15,070 nt of DNA from Ga0077527 sp964606765 (GTDB lineage: Bacteria > Pseudomonadota > Gammaproteobacteria > Burkholderiales > SG8-41): positions 1-15,070 of the forward strand of contig CAZSIR010000072.1 of assembly GCA_964606765.1 (NCBI GenBank). The letters run 5' to 3'. Positions 7,158 to 13,436 of the stretch are shown here, piece after piece (the first letter of the stretch is position 1; the number at the start of each line of letters is the position of its first letter). The notes below the pieces were generated by a model, which saw nothing but the letters and a program-made list of their open reading frames with translations, had not been told where the DNA came from and did not search any database. Made by a program: the position numbers and the translations under genes.

Positions 7158-8311
7158 TGCGCGATCTCCTGCTGCACCCGCTCAAAGTAGGCCGCCACCA
7201 GCCTGTGATAACGCGGGTCATCAAGCAGGAACGCGTCATGCCCGTGCGGCGCATCGATTTCCGCGTAGGTGACCCGCGCCCTGTTGTCGAGCAGGGCGCG
7301 CACAATTTCCCGGGAGCGTTCCGGTGAAAAGCGCCAGTCCGTCGTGAATGAAATCACCAGCATGCCGGCGCTGACATTCTTCAGCCCCTGCGCGAGGTCG
7401 CCGCCGTGCTCAAAGGCGGGATCGAAATAATCCAGCGCCTTGGTGATGCGCAGATAGGTATTGGCATCGAAATACTCGGCAAACTTGTTCCCCTGGTGGC
7501 GCAGGTAGGACTCGATTTCGAACTCGGTGTCGAAGCTGTAACCGGGTTTTCCGTGTTTGAGCTGGCGGCCGAACTTGCTGGCCATTTCGTCATCCGACAG
7601 ATAGGTGATGTGCCCGACCATGCGCGCGACGCGCAGGCCGCGTTTGGGCACCGCGTGTCGCAGCTGGTAGTTGCCGTCGTGAAAATCCGGATCGGTGAGA
7701 ATCGCCTGGCGCGCGACTTCGTTGAAGGCGATGTTCTGCGCCGACAGATTGGGTGCGCAGGCGATGACGATGCTGTGGCGCAGGCGCTGCGGGTAACGGA
7801 TGGCCCAGGCCAGCGCCTGCATCGCGCCCAGGCTGCCGCCCATCACCGCGGCAAATTGCGTGATGCCGAGGCGGTCGGCGAGCCGCGCCTGGGCATCGAC
7901 CCAGTCTTCGACAGTCACCACCGGGAAGTTGCCGCCCCAGGGCTCGCCGGTATCAGGATTGATGCTGAGCGGGCCCGTGGATCCGTGGCAGCCGCCGAGA
8001 TTGTTGACGCCGATGACAAAAAAACGCCCCGTGTCCAGCGGCTTGCCGGGGCCGATCATGTTGTCCCACCAGCCGGCATTGACGGATTCTCCGGCATGAA
8101 AGCCCGCCACATGATGGGAGGCATTGAGCGCATGGCAGACCAGCACGGCATTGGAACGATCGGCGTTGAGCGTGCCGTAGGTTTCATAGACCAGCTGATA
8201 GTCGTGCAGGGCCGCGCCGCTGCGCAGCGGCAGCGGTTCGGTGAAGTGCGCGGTCTGCGGCGTGACGATGCCGACGGACGTATCGAAATTGTATGTTTTG
8301 CTGTCAGCCAT
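7154..8311 (-). CDS. metX: Homoserine O-acyltransferase MetX (probably succinyl-CoA type)
   Basis: MetX activates homoserine with an acyl group as the first committed step of methionine synthesis; the acyl-homoserine then reacts with a sulfur donor. The 385-residue alpha/beta-hydrolase has its nucleophile S160 in GGSLGAMQ, with D325 (TTDWRF) and H358 (PHGHDAF) completing the triad. Conserved GVNNLGGCHGSTGP lies at 101-114. Residue 327 is Arg. From memory, R327 with R230 marks the succinyl-CoA-using (MetXS) branch that is common in this class, so acetyl versus succinyl should be checked. The ATG at 8311 is the only start that keeps the conserved GIVTPQT segment. It has no separate Shine-Dalgarno sequence: it follows seven U's, with CGGGG (the 3' arm of a terminator hairpin) as the only G-rich stretch. 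It is co-transcribed with metW. Confidence 0.97.
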   Translation of the reverse strand: MADSKTYNFDTSVGIVTPQTAHFTEPLPLRSGAALHDYQLVYETYGTLNADRSNAVLVCHALNASHHVAGFHAGESVNAGWWDNMIGPGKPLDTGRFFVIGVNNLGGCHGSTGPLSINPDTGEPWGGNFPVVTVEDWVDAQARLADRLGITQFAAVMGGSLGAMQALAWAIRYPQRLRHSIVIACAPNLSAQNIAFNEVARQAILTDPDFHDGNYQLRHAVPKRGLRVARMVGHITYLSDDEMASKFGRQLKHGKPGYSFDTEFEIESYLRHQGNKFAEYFDANTYLRITKALDYFDPAFEHGGDLAQGLKNVSAGMLVISFTTDWRFSPERSREIVRALLDNRARVTYAEIDAPHGHDAFLLDDPRYHRLVAAYFERVQQEIAQ

Positions 8312-8341
8312 AAAAAAACCCCGAAGCCTGCGCGCCGGGGT
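8312..8341 (-). terminator. Intrinsic terminator / SD-sequestering hairpin abutting the metX start
   Basis: Read on the - strand, ACCCCG (8341-8336) pairs with CGGGGT (8323-8318) around a 12-nt loop. This is followed by a run of U's that ends at the metX ATG. It is a normal Rho-independent terminator in an abnormal place, the last 30 bases of the leader. The 3' arm CGGGG is also the only possible Shine-Dalgarno sequence, so the hairpin could block translation as well. It lies 29 nt downstream of a SAM-II aptamer and is the natural expression platform for it. Confidence 0.8.
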
Positions 8342-8370
8342 CTTGAGAATCGGTATTGCGAGAATGCGAT

Positions 8371-8422
8371 CTCTTTAGCCGGATTTATTGCGCGCCCGCA
8401 AGCTGAACTCAAATCGGCGCGA
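8371..8422 (-). promoter_or_regulatory. SAM-II riboswitch aptamer in the metX leader
   Basis: The - strand from 8422 matches the SAM-II (metX/metA) riboswitch pattern. The P1 helix is CGCGCC (8421-8416) with GGCGCG (8396-8391). The 5' P1 strand is followed by GATTT (8415-8411) and, near the loop end, TTGC (8401-8398). The 3' P1 strand is followed by AATAAAT (8389-8383), three bases, then GCTAAA (8379-8374). As I recall the crystallised metagenomic SAM-II RNA, it has the same P1, GAUUU, UUGC, AUAAAU and GCUAAA blocks with the same spacing on the 3' side. A pseudoknot is possible between loop bases TTCAGCT (8407-8401) and GGCTAAA (8380-8374), with one C-A mismatch. SAM is the product of the pathway, so repression of metXW is expected. 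Confidence 0.9.
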
Positions 8423-8435
8423 AAACAGTGGGCTT

Positions 8436-8464
8436 ACGTTACCTGCGGCACCCAGGCTTGTCAA
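8436..8464 (-). promoter_or_regulatory. Predicted sigma70 promoter for metXW
   Basis: On the - strand a perfect -35 hexamer TTGACA (8464-8459) is followed by a 17-bp spacer and TAACGT (8441-8436), which keeps the three most conserved -10 bases. Transcription would begin near 8429, about seven bases before the SAM-II aptamer, giving a leader of about 118 nt. The agreement of promoter and aptamer positions supports both calls. Confidence 0.7.
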
Positions 8465-8508
8465 ATGCGGGTTTTATCAAACCTGCCGCCATGCGGTGAA
8501 AAACCGGC

Positions 8509-10236
8509 TCAGGCGTTCAGTTTGTCGAGCATGGCGCGCAGTTTGCCGGGATCCGTCGCTCGCAGCATTTTGCGGGCGATCGGACGCACATCCGCGAGGT
8601 TGGTTTTCAGCACGCGCTGCTTGATGTCGGGGAGATGCGCCGAGTGCATGGAAAACTGCCGCAGTCCGAGCCCCAGCAGCAACCGGGTGAGCGCAACGTC
8701 GCCCGCCATTTCACCGCAGACCGAAACCGGAATGCGGGATTTGTCGGCAGTGGTGAAAATGTGCGCGAGGAGCGTCAGCACCGCCGGATGCAGCGGGTCG
8801 TAAAGATGGGCGACGGTGTCATCGGTGCGGTCGATGGCAAGCACGTACTGGATCAGATCATTGGTGCCGACCGAGAGGAAATCCAGCTTCTTGGTCAGCA
8901 GTCCCAGCGCCAGTGCGGCCGCGGGAATTTCAACCATGCCGCCGACGGGAATTTCGGGGTCATAGGCGATGCCGTCTTCATCCAGGCTCAGCTTGGCCTG
9001 TTCCAGCAGCAGCAGGGCCTGATCAACCTCGGAGGCATTCATCAGCATCGGGATCAGGATTTTCATCTTGCCGTAGTGCGATGCCCGCAGCATGGCGCGC
9101 AACTGGGTGACGAAGCGCCTGGGTTCGGTCAGGCACAGGCGGATGGCGCGTAATCCGAGCGCCGGATTGGGGGACAGGCGCTCGGTGCCGTCGAGTTGCT
9201 TGTCGGCCCCGAGGTCATAGGTACGGATGGTCACCGGCCGCCCGTCCATTTCCGCCATGACCTGGCGATAGGCTTCGAATTGCTCGTCCTCGCCGGGCAG
9301 TTCGCTGCGGTTGAGAAACAGGAATTCGGTGCGGAACAGGCCTATGCCCGTCGCGCCGCTGTCCACCGCCAGGGTGACGTCTCCCGGCAGCTCGATGTTG
9401 GCATGCAGTTCGATATCTGCGCCGTCGAGCGTGCGCGCAGGAGTGCCGCGCAGGCGCTTGAGCTTCTGCCGCTCCAGGCCGAATTCACGCTGGCGCAGCT
9501 GGTACTCGGCCAGCACCTGCGGGTCGGGGTCAATGATGACCACGCCCTGCGAGCCGTCAACAATGATGATTTCGTTCTCGCGCACCAGCTGGCGCGCATG
9601 ATGCAGCGCGACGATGCAGGGGATGTTCAGGCTCCGGGCGACGATGGCGGTGTGCGAGGTCACGCCGCCGAGGTCGGTGACGAAGCTTGCAAACTGGTGT
9701 TGTTTGAACAGGACGACATCGGCCGGGGAAAGGTCATGAGCGACAAGGACCAGATTGCGGTCGGAATCCCCGGCGGGCGGCGGCACATAGCCGGGCTGTC
9801 CGGACAGGGCTTTCATCACCCGCTGCGCCACCTGGATCACATCGGTCCGGCGTTCGCGCAGGTAGCTGTCCTCGATGGCGTCAAACTGCTGCAGCAGTTC
9901 GTCGGTCTGGATCTTGAGCGCCCACTCGGCATTGCATTTCTTGTTTTCAATGATGGCGCGCGGGACGACGGACAGCGTGGTGTCGGCGAGGATCATCAGG
10001 TGGAGATCGATGAAGGCCCCGAATTCCGCGGGTGCGCCGGCCGGCACGGCGCCGCGCAGGTCTTCCAGTTCGCTGCGGACACTGTCCACGGCGCGATCAA
10101 AACGGGCTGTTTCTTCGGCGAGCTGCGCGTCCGGCACGTCGTAGTGCGACACTTCGAGCTGGGTGTGCGACACCAGGTGCGCATGGCCGATGGCAATGCC
10201 GCCTGAAACACCGATGCCGTGGATGGTAAAACTCAT
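8509..10236 (-). CDS. ptsI: PTS enzyme I (phosphoenolpyruvate-protein phosphotransferase)
   Basis: Enzyme I takes phosphate from PEP and passes it to HPr, the first step of the PTS phosphorelay (cytoplasm). The 575-residue length is standard. The phospho-histidine is H195 in GGVTSHTAIVARSL, and the PEP-binding domain shows FRTEFLFLNR (301-310), VGTNDLIQYVLAIDRTD (456-472) and the catalytic cysteine C507 in SVCGEMAGD. The gene lies downstream of EIIA-Man and ptsH genes. No EIIB or EIIC permease gene is nearby, so the relay is probably regulatory rather than sugar-transporting. No clear Shine-Dalgarno sequence precedes the ATG. Confidence 0.98.
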   Translation of the reverse strand: MSFTIHGIGVSGGIAIGHAHLVSHTQLEVSHYDVPDAQLAEETARFDRAVDSVRSELEDLRGAVPAGAPAEFGAFIDLHLMILADTTLSVVPRAIIENKKCNAEWALKIQTDELLQQFDAIEDSYLRERRTDVIQVAQRVMKALSGQPGYVPPPAGDSDRNLVLVAHDLSPADVVLFKQHQFASFVTDLGGVTSHTAIVARSLNIPCIVALHHARQLVRENEIIIVDGSQGVVIIDPDPQVLAEYQLRQREFGLERQKLKRLRGTPARTLDGADIELHANIELPGDVTLAVDSGATGIGLFRTEFLFLNRSELPGEDEQFEAYRQVMAEMDGRPVTIRTYDLGADKQLDGTERLSPNPALGLRAIRLCLTEPRRFVTQLRAMLRASHYGKMKILIPMLMNASEVDQALLLLEQAKLSLDEDGIAYDPEIPVGGMVEIPAAALALGLLTKKLDFLSVGTNDLIQYVLAIDRTDDTVAHLYDPLHPAVLTLLAHIFTTADKSRIPVSVCGEMAGDVALTRLLLGLGLRQFSMHSAHLPDIKQRVLKTNLADVRPIARKMLRATDPGKLRAMLDKLNA

Positions 10237-10277
10237 GGAGAAGCCGTCGCAGAAGTCAAAAAGCCAATCCGCATTCT

Positions 10278-10290
10278 GCCCGTTGCGGGC
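10278..10290. other. Small GC-rich hairpin in the ptsH-ptsI gap
   Basis: GCCCG (10278-10282) and CGGGC (10286-10290) form a perfect 5-bp stem with a 3-nt loop, inside the 75-bp gap between ptsH and ptsI. No U-run follows on the - strand, so it is not a normal terminator. It could slow RNA decay or adjust the HPr/EI ratio, or have no role. Confidence 0.35.
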
Positions 10291-10311
10291 CGGCCCCTCA
10301 ATGCCGGACTC

Positions 10312-10581
10312 TTATTCCCCCTCGCCGAAGCGGTCGGCGATCAGGTTTTGCACGGCCTGCATGGCCGCAGTCTCGTCAGTCCCGCTGGTCTCAATGACGA
10401 TTTTAGAGCCCTTGGCCGCAGCCAGCATCATCACGCCCATGATGCTTTTTGCGTTGACGCGGCGGCCATTGCGGCTGAGCCAGATTTCGCTGGCATAACC
10501 GCCGGCAACCTGGGTGAGTTTTGCGGAAGCCCGGGCATGCAGTCCGAGCTTGTTGATGATCTCAGCTTCCTGTTGCAACAT
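10312..10581 (-). CDS. ptsH: Phosphocarrier protein HPr
   Basis: HPr shuttles phosphate from Enzyme I to EIIA proteins. The 89-residue protein has the phospho-acceptor H15 in NKLGLHARASAKL and the regulatory S46 in VNAKSIMGVMML, the sequence context recognised by HPr kinase/phosphorylase where that enzyme is present. The start (ATG 10581) lies 20 bp inside the end of the preceding EIIA gene. No strong Shine-Dalgarno sequence is visible, so translation is probably coupled. Confidence 0.98.
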   Translation of the reverse strand: MLQQEAEIINKLGLHARASAKLTQVAGGYASEIWLSRNGRRVNAKSIMGVMMLAAAKGSKIVIETSGTDETAAMQAVQNLIADRFGEGE

Positions 10582-10981
10582 TGTGAAGCGCGAAGGTCGG
10601 GGGAACCCGCAGCACGCCCTCGCAGCCGCCGCTGATGGCCTTGGTCATCATCATCGACAGCGGTTTGTCGCGATAGGTCAGGGCGCGGACCAGCATCGGC
10701 AGGTTGACGCCGGCGACCGCTTCCACCTTGCCCGGGATCACCAGCTTGGCCGCGATGTTCGACGGTGAGCCGCCATACATGTCGGTCAGCACCAGCACAC
10801 CGCTGCCTTCATCAAGTTCTTTGACCATCTTGCGTGCCTGAGGCACCAGCAGCACCGGATCATCCTGTGCCGTGACGCCAAGCTGGCGCAGGCGCAGCGG
10901 GCGTTTGTTGAGCATGTGGCTGGCGCAGTGGATCAGGCTTTCGCCCAAAGTGCCGTGGCTGATAATCAGTATGCCGATCAT
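10562..10981 (-). CDS. PTS EIIA component, mannose (EIIA-Man) family
   Basis: This is a 139-residue, stand-alone EIIA domain of the mannose/sorbose family that receives phosphate from HPr. The phosphorylation site is H9 in IIISHGTLGES-like sequence at the N-terminus (IISHGTLGES, 6-15), and TDMYGGSPSN (66-75) is the second family signature. No EIIB, EIIC or EIID partner is encoded in the window. In betaproteobacteria this gene typically sits between gshB and ptsH, as here, and is thought to act in regulation rather than sugar uptake. The ATG has only a weak ribosome-binding site. Its 3' end overlaps ptsH by 20 bp. Confidence 0.95.
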   Translation of the reverse strand: MIGILIISHGTLGESLIHCASHMLNKRPLRLRQLGVTAQDDPVLLVPQARKMVKELDEGSGVLVLTDMYGGSPSNIAAKLVIPGKVEAVAGVNLPMLVRALTYRDKPLSMMMTKAISGGCEGVLRVPPTFALHNVATGS

Positions 10982-11014
10982 CGGGTTACCGGGTTCCTGT
11001 CACGAAAGCGCCAT

Positions 11015-11043
11015 ACTTTACGCGCTCATTTCTTGCGCCGCAA
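11015..11043 (-). promoter_or_regulatory. Candidate promoter for the PTS genes
   Basis: On the - strand TTGCGG (11043-11038) and TAAAGT (11020-11015) are 17 bp apart, within the 94-bp gap between gshB and the EIIA gene. The -10 has four of six consensus bases; the -35 has only TTG. The -35 overlaps a 6-bp hairpin, CGCAAC/GTTGCG on the + strand (11039-11057). The PTS genes could instead be read through from gshAB. Confidence 0.3.
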
Positions 11044-11075
11044 CATAAGCTGTTGCGCAATCACCACTGCGGCTG

Positions 11076-12014
11076 CTAAATCAATTTCTCCAATTTATTC
11101 AATAACATGGCGGAGACATTGAAGCTGGATTGCTGGGTGATTTCCTGAAAACAGGTGGGGCTGGTGACATTGACTTCGGTGAGGAAGTCGCCGATGACGT
11201 CGAGTCCGACCAGCAAAAGGCCGGCTGCAGCCAGCTGGGGCCCCAGGGTTTCGGCAATCAGCCGGTCCCTTGCGGTCAGTTCGCGGGCGACGCCGGTGCC
11301 GCCCGCCGCCAGATTGCCGCGGGTTTCTCCGGCTTTGGGTATGCGGGCCAGACACCAGGGCACCGGTTCGCCGCCGATCACCAGCACGCGCTTGTCGCCG
11401 TTGCTGATCGCCGGGATGTAACGCTGGGCCATGATCGTGCGTGCGCCGTCAGCGGTCAGCGTTTCGATGATGACATTGATATTGGGGTCGTCCTGGCGCA
11501 CCCGGAAAACCGATGATCCGCCCATGCCGTCCAGCGGCTTGAGGATGATGTCGGCGTGTTCCTGGAGGAAACCGTGGAGCAGTCCGCTGCGGCGGGTAAC
11601 CAGAGTCGGCGCCGTGAAATCGGCAAACCTCGCAATGGCCATTTTTTCGTTGTAGTCGCGGATGGCCTGCGGGCGGTTGAACACGCGGGCACCGCGGCGT
11701 TCGGCGATTTCGAGCAGGTAGGTGCTGTAAACATACTCCATGTCGAAGGGCGGATCCTTGCGCATCAGCACCGCATCGAATTGTTCCAGGGGCGTTTCCA
11801 CGGCTGGATCGAGCCGGTACCAGGCCGGCGCCTCGCCGGTCAGATGCAGGCGCGCCGCGTTGCCGGTGACGGATTGCCTGTGCCAGGCCAGGTCGTCCTG
11901 CTGCAGCGTGAACAAGGCGTCGCCCCGGGCTGCGGCCTCGCACATGATGGCGTAGGTGCTGTCTTTCTCCAGCTTGAATCCGTCGAGGGGATCGACGATG
12001 AAGGCGAGTTTCAT
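11076..12014 (-). CDS. gshB: Glutathione synthetase
   Basis: GshB joins gamma-glutamylcysteine and glycine using ATP, the second step of glutathione synthesis. The 312-residue ATP-grasp protein shows MRKDPPFDMEY (84-94), the ATP-binding loop KPLDGMGGSS (159-168), NGDKRVLVIGG (205-215), RGNLAAGG (232-239) and the metal/substrate segment EVNVTSPTCFQEI (280-292). The frame is open upstream, but the family begins at MKLAFIVDPL. That ATG overlaps the gshA stop as ATGA, which fixes the start and implies coupled translation. Confidence 0.97.
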   Translation of the reverse strand: MKLAFIVDPLDGFKLEKDSTYAIMCEAAARGDALFTLQQDDLAWHRQSVTGNAARLHLTGEAPAWYRLDPAVETPLEQFDAVLMRKDPPFDMEYVYSTYLLEIAERRGARVFNRPQAIRDYNEKMAIARFADFTAPTLVTRRSGLLHGFLQEHADIILKPLDGMGGSSVFRVRQDDPNINVIIETLTADGARTIMAQRYIPAISNGDKRVLVIGGEPVPWCLARIPKAGETRGNLAAGGTGVARELTARDRLIAETLGPQLAAAGLLLVGLDVIGDFLTEVNVTSPTCFQEITQQSSFNVSAMLLNKLEKLI

Positions 12015-13318
12015 GGCGCCGCGCGCAGCAGCGCAGGCGCTTCGGCGACTGCCGTCATGCGCTCCAGTTCGATGGCGGCGGCCAGCAGCGCCAGCCTGGC
12101 AATCACGCCGTAGGAGTAAAAGCGGTTGGGCGGGCAACCCGGATCATTGGGGTTGGGCGAGGAGCAGGGCTCGGCAAAGGCCAGCGGCGCGAACTGCATG
12201 CCCGGGGCATTGAGGTTCTGGTCCTTGCCGCGCGCGGTATGCACGCGATAGAAGCCGCCGACCACGAAGTGATCAATCATGTAGACCACGGGCTCGGCAA
12301 CGGCTTCGCCGACATGTTCGAAGGTGTATACGCCTTCCTGCACGATCACGTCATGCACCTCAAGGCCTTCCTTGACCACCGCCATCTTGTTGCGCTGCTT
12401 GCGGTTGAGTCCCTTGACTTCCGACGGATCCTTGACGGTCATGATGCCCATGCCGTAAGTCCCGGCGTCCGCCTTGACGATGACAAACGGGTCTTCGGTG
12501 ATGCCGTATTCGGCGTATTTGCTGCGGATGTCACCGAGGATTTCCGTGACATATCCCTCAAGGCATTCCTCGCCCAGCCGCTCGCGAAAATTGATCTTGC
12601 CGCACTTTTCGAAGTACGGATTGATGACCCAGGGATCGATGCCGATCAATGCCGCGAAATCACGGGTCACATCATCGTAGGCGGAAAAATGGCTGGATTT
12701 GCGGCGGGTAGCCCATCCCGCATGCAGGGGCGGCAGCACGGTCTGTTCAAGATTCTGCAGTATCGCCGGGACGCCGCCGGAAAGATCATTGTTCAGCAGC
12801 ACGACGCAGGGGTCGAAATCGTCCACCTTCAGGCGGTTGCCGTCGCGGCGCAGCGGTTCCAGGCGCAGTGCGGCGCCGTTCGGCAGTTCAACTTCAGTCG
12901 GTGCGGTGATTTCCGGCAGCAGGCTGCCGATCCGCACTTCTATCCCTGCATGGCGCAGGATGGTTGCGAGTTTTTCGACGTTCTGCAGGTAAAACAGGTT
13001 GCGCGTGTGGTTTTCCGGCACCAGAACGACGCCATGGGCGTCAGGACAGGCTTTCTCGATGGCGCTCATTGCAGCCTGAACGCACAGGGTGTGGAAATCC
13101 GGGTTGAGATTGTTGAATCCGCCCGGAAACAGGTTGGTGTCGACCGGGGCCAGCTTGAAGCCGGCATTGCGCAGATCGACTGAGGCATAGAACGGGGCGG
13201 CGTGTTCCTGCCACTGGCTGCGCAGCCAGTGCTCGATATCCGGCGTGGCCTTGAGGATATGGCTTTCCAGTTCCTGCAGCGGGCCGGTCAGTGCGGTGGT
13301 CAGGCGGGGGACGGTCAT
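12011..13318 (-). CDS. gshA: Glutamate-cysteine ligase, proteobacterial GshA (T. ferrooxidans type)
   Basis: This enzyme catalyses the first, rate-limiting step of glutathione synthesis, ligating glutamate and cysteine with ATP. It belongs to the GshA family (PF08886/TIGR02049) described from Acidithiobacillus and found in betaproteobacteria, which is not similar in sequence to E. coli GshA. Recognisable stretches are VDTNLFPGGFNNLN, NPYFEKCGKINFRERLGEE, FVIVKADAGTYGMGIMTV and MIDHFVVGGFYRVH. The ATG at 13318 (435 residues) is chosen because the family begins near MTVPRLTTALTGPL and GGA precedes it. An in-frame ATG at 13342 would add eight residues. TACAAT (13332-13327) resembles a -10 box, but no -35 is visible. 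Confidence 0.94.
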   Translation of the reverse strand: MTVPRLTTALTGPLQELESHILKATPDIEHWLRSQWQEHAAPFYASVDLRNAGFKLAPVDTNLFPGGFNNLNPDFHTLCVQAAMSAIEKACPDAHGVVLVPENHTRNLFYLQNVEKLATILRHAGIEVRIGSLLPEITAPTEVELPNGAALRLEPLRRDGNRLKVDDFDPCVVLLNNDLSGGVPAILQNLEQTVLPPLHAGWATRRKSSHFSAYDDVTRDFAALIGIDPWVINPYFEKCGKINFRERLGEECLEGYVTEILGDIRSKYAEYGITEDPFVIVKADAGTYGMGIMTVKDPSEVKGLNRKQRNKMAVVKEGLEVHDVIVQEGVYTFEHVGEAVAEPVVYMIDHFVVGGFYRVHTARGKDQNLNAPGMQFAPLAFAEPCSSPNPNDPGCPPNRFYSYGVIARLALLAAAIELERMTAVAEAPALLRAAP

Positions 13319-13379
13319 GGTTCCGGATTGTAGCCGATTCATTCAACCGGCCCGGTTTGCCGAAATGCGGATTTTTTGC

Positions 13380-13407
13380 AAAAAAAAGCGGGCGCCGAAG
13401 CGCCCGC
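13380..13407 (-). terminator. Strong intrinsic terminator downstream of amtB
   Basis: On the - strand GCGGGCGC (13407-13400) pairs perfectly with GCGCCCGC (13395-13388) around a UUCG tetraloop, followed by eight U's (13387-13380). It begins 29 bp after the amtB stop and separates glnK-amtB from gshAB, so gshAB should have its own promoter in the short gap that follows. Confidence 0.95.
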
Positions 13408-13436
13408 AAAACTCAGGAAGATTATCCGAGGGTGAA

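Noticed and set aside
8439..8492. 17-codon ORF on the minus strand upstream of metX as a leader peptide
   Set aside because: It has no Shine-Dalgarno sequence, no methionine run, and lies across the predicted promoter upstream of the transcript start.
11039..11057. Hairpin CGCAAC/GTTGCG as a gshB terminator
   Set aside because: No U-run follows it on the minus strand; it may just be part of the promoter region.
12015..12137. 41-residue N-terminal extension of the gshB reading frame
   Set aside because: It lies inside gshA, is Arg-rich shadow sequence, and the family starts at MKLAFIVDP, which overlaps the gshA stop as ATGA.
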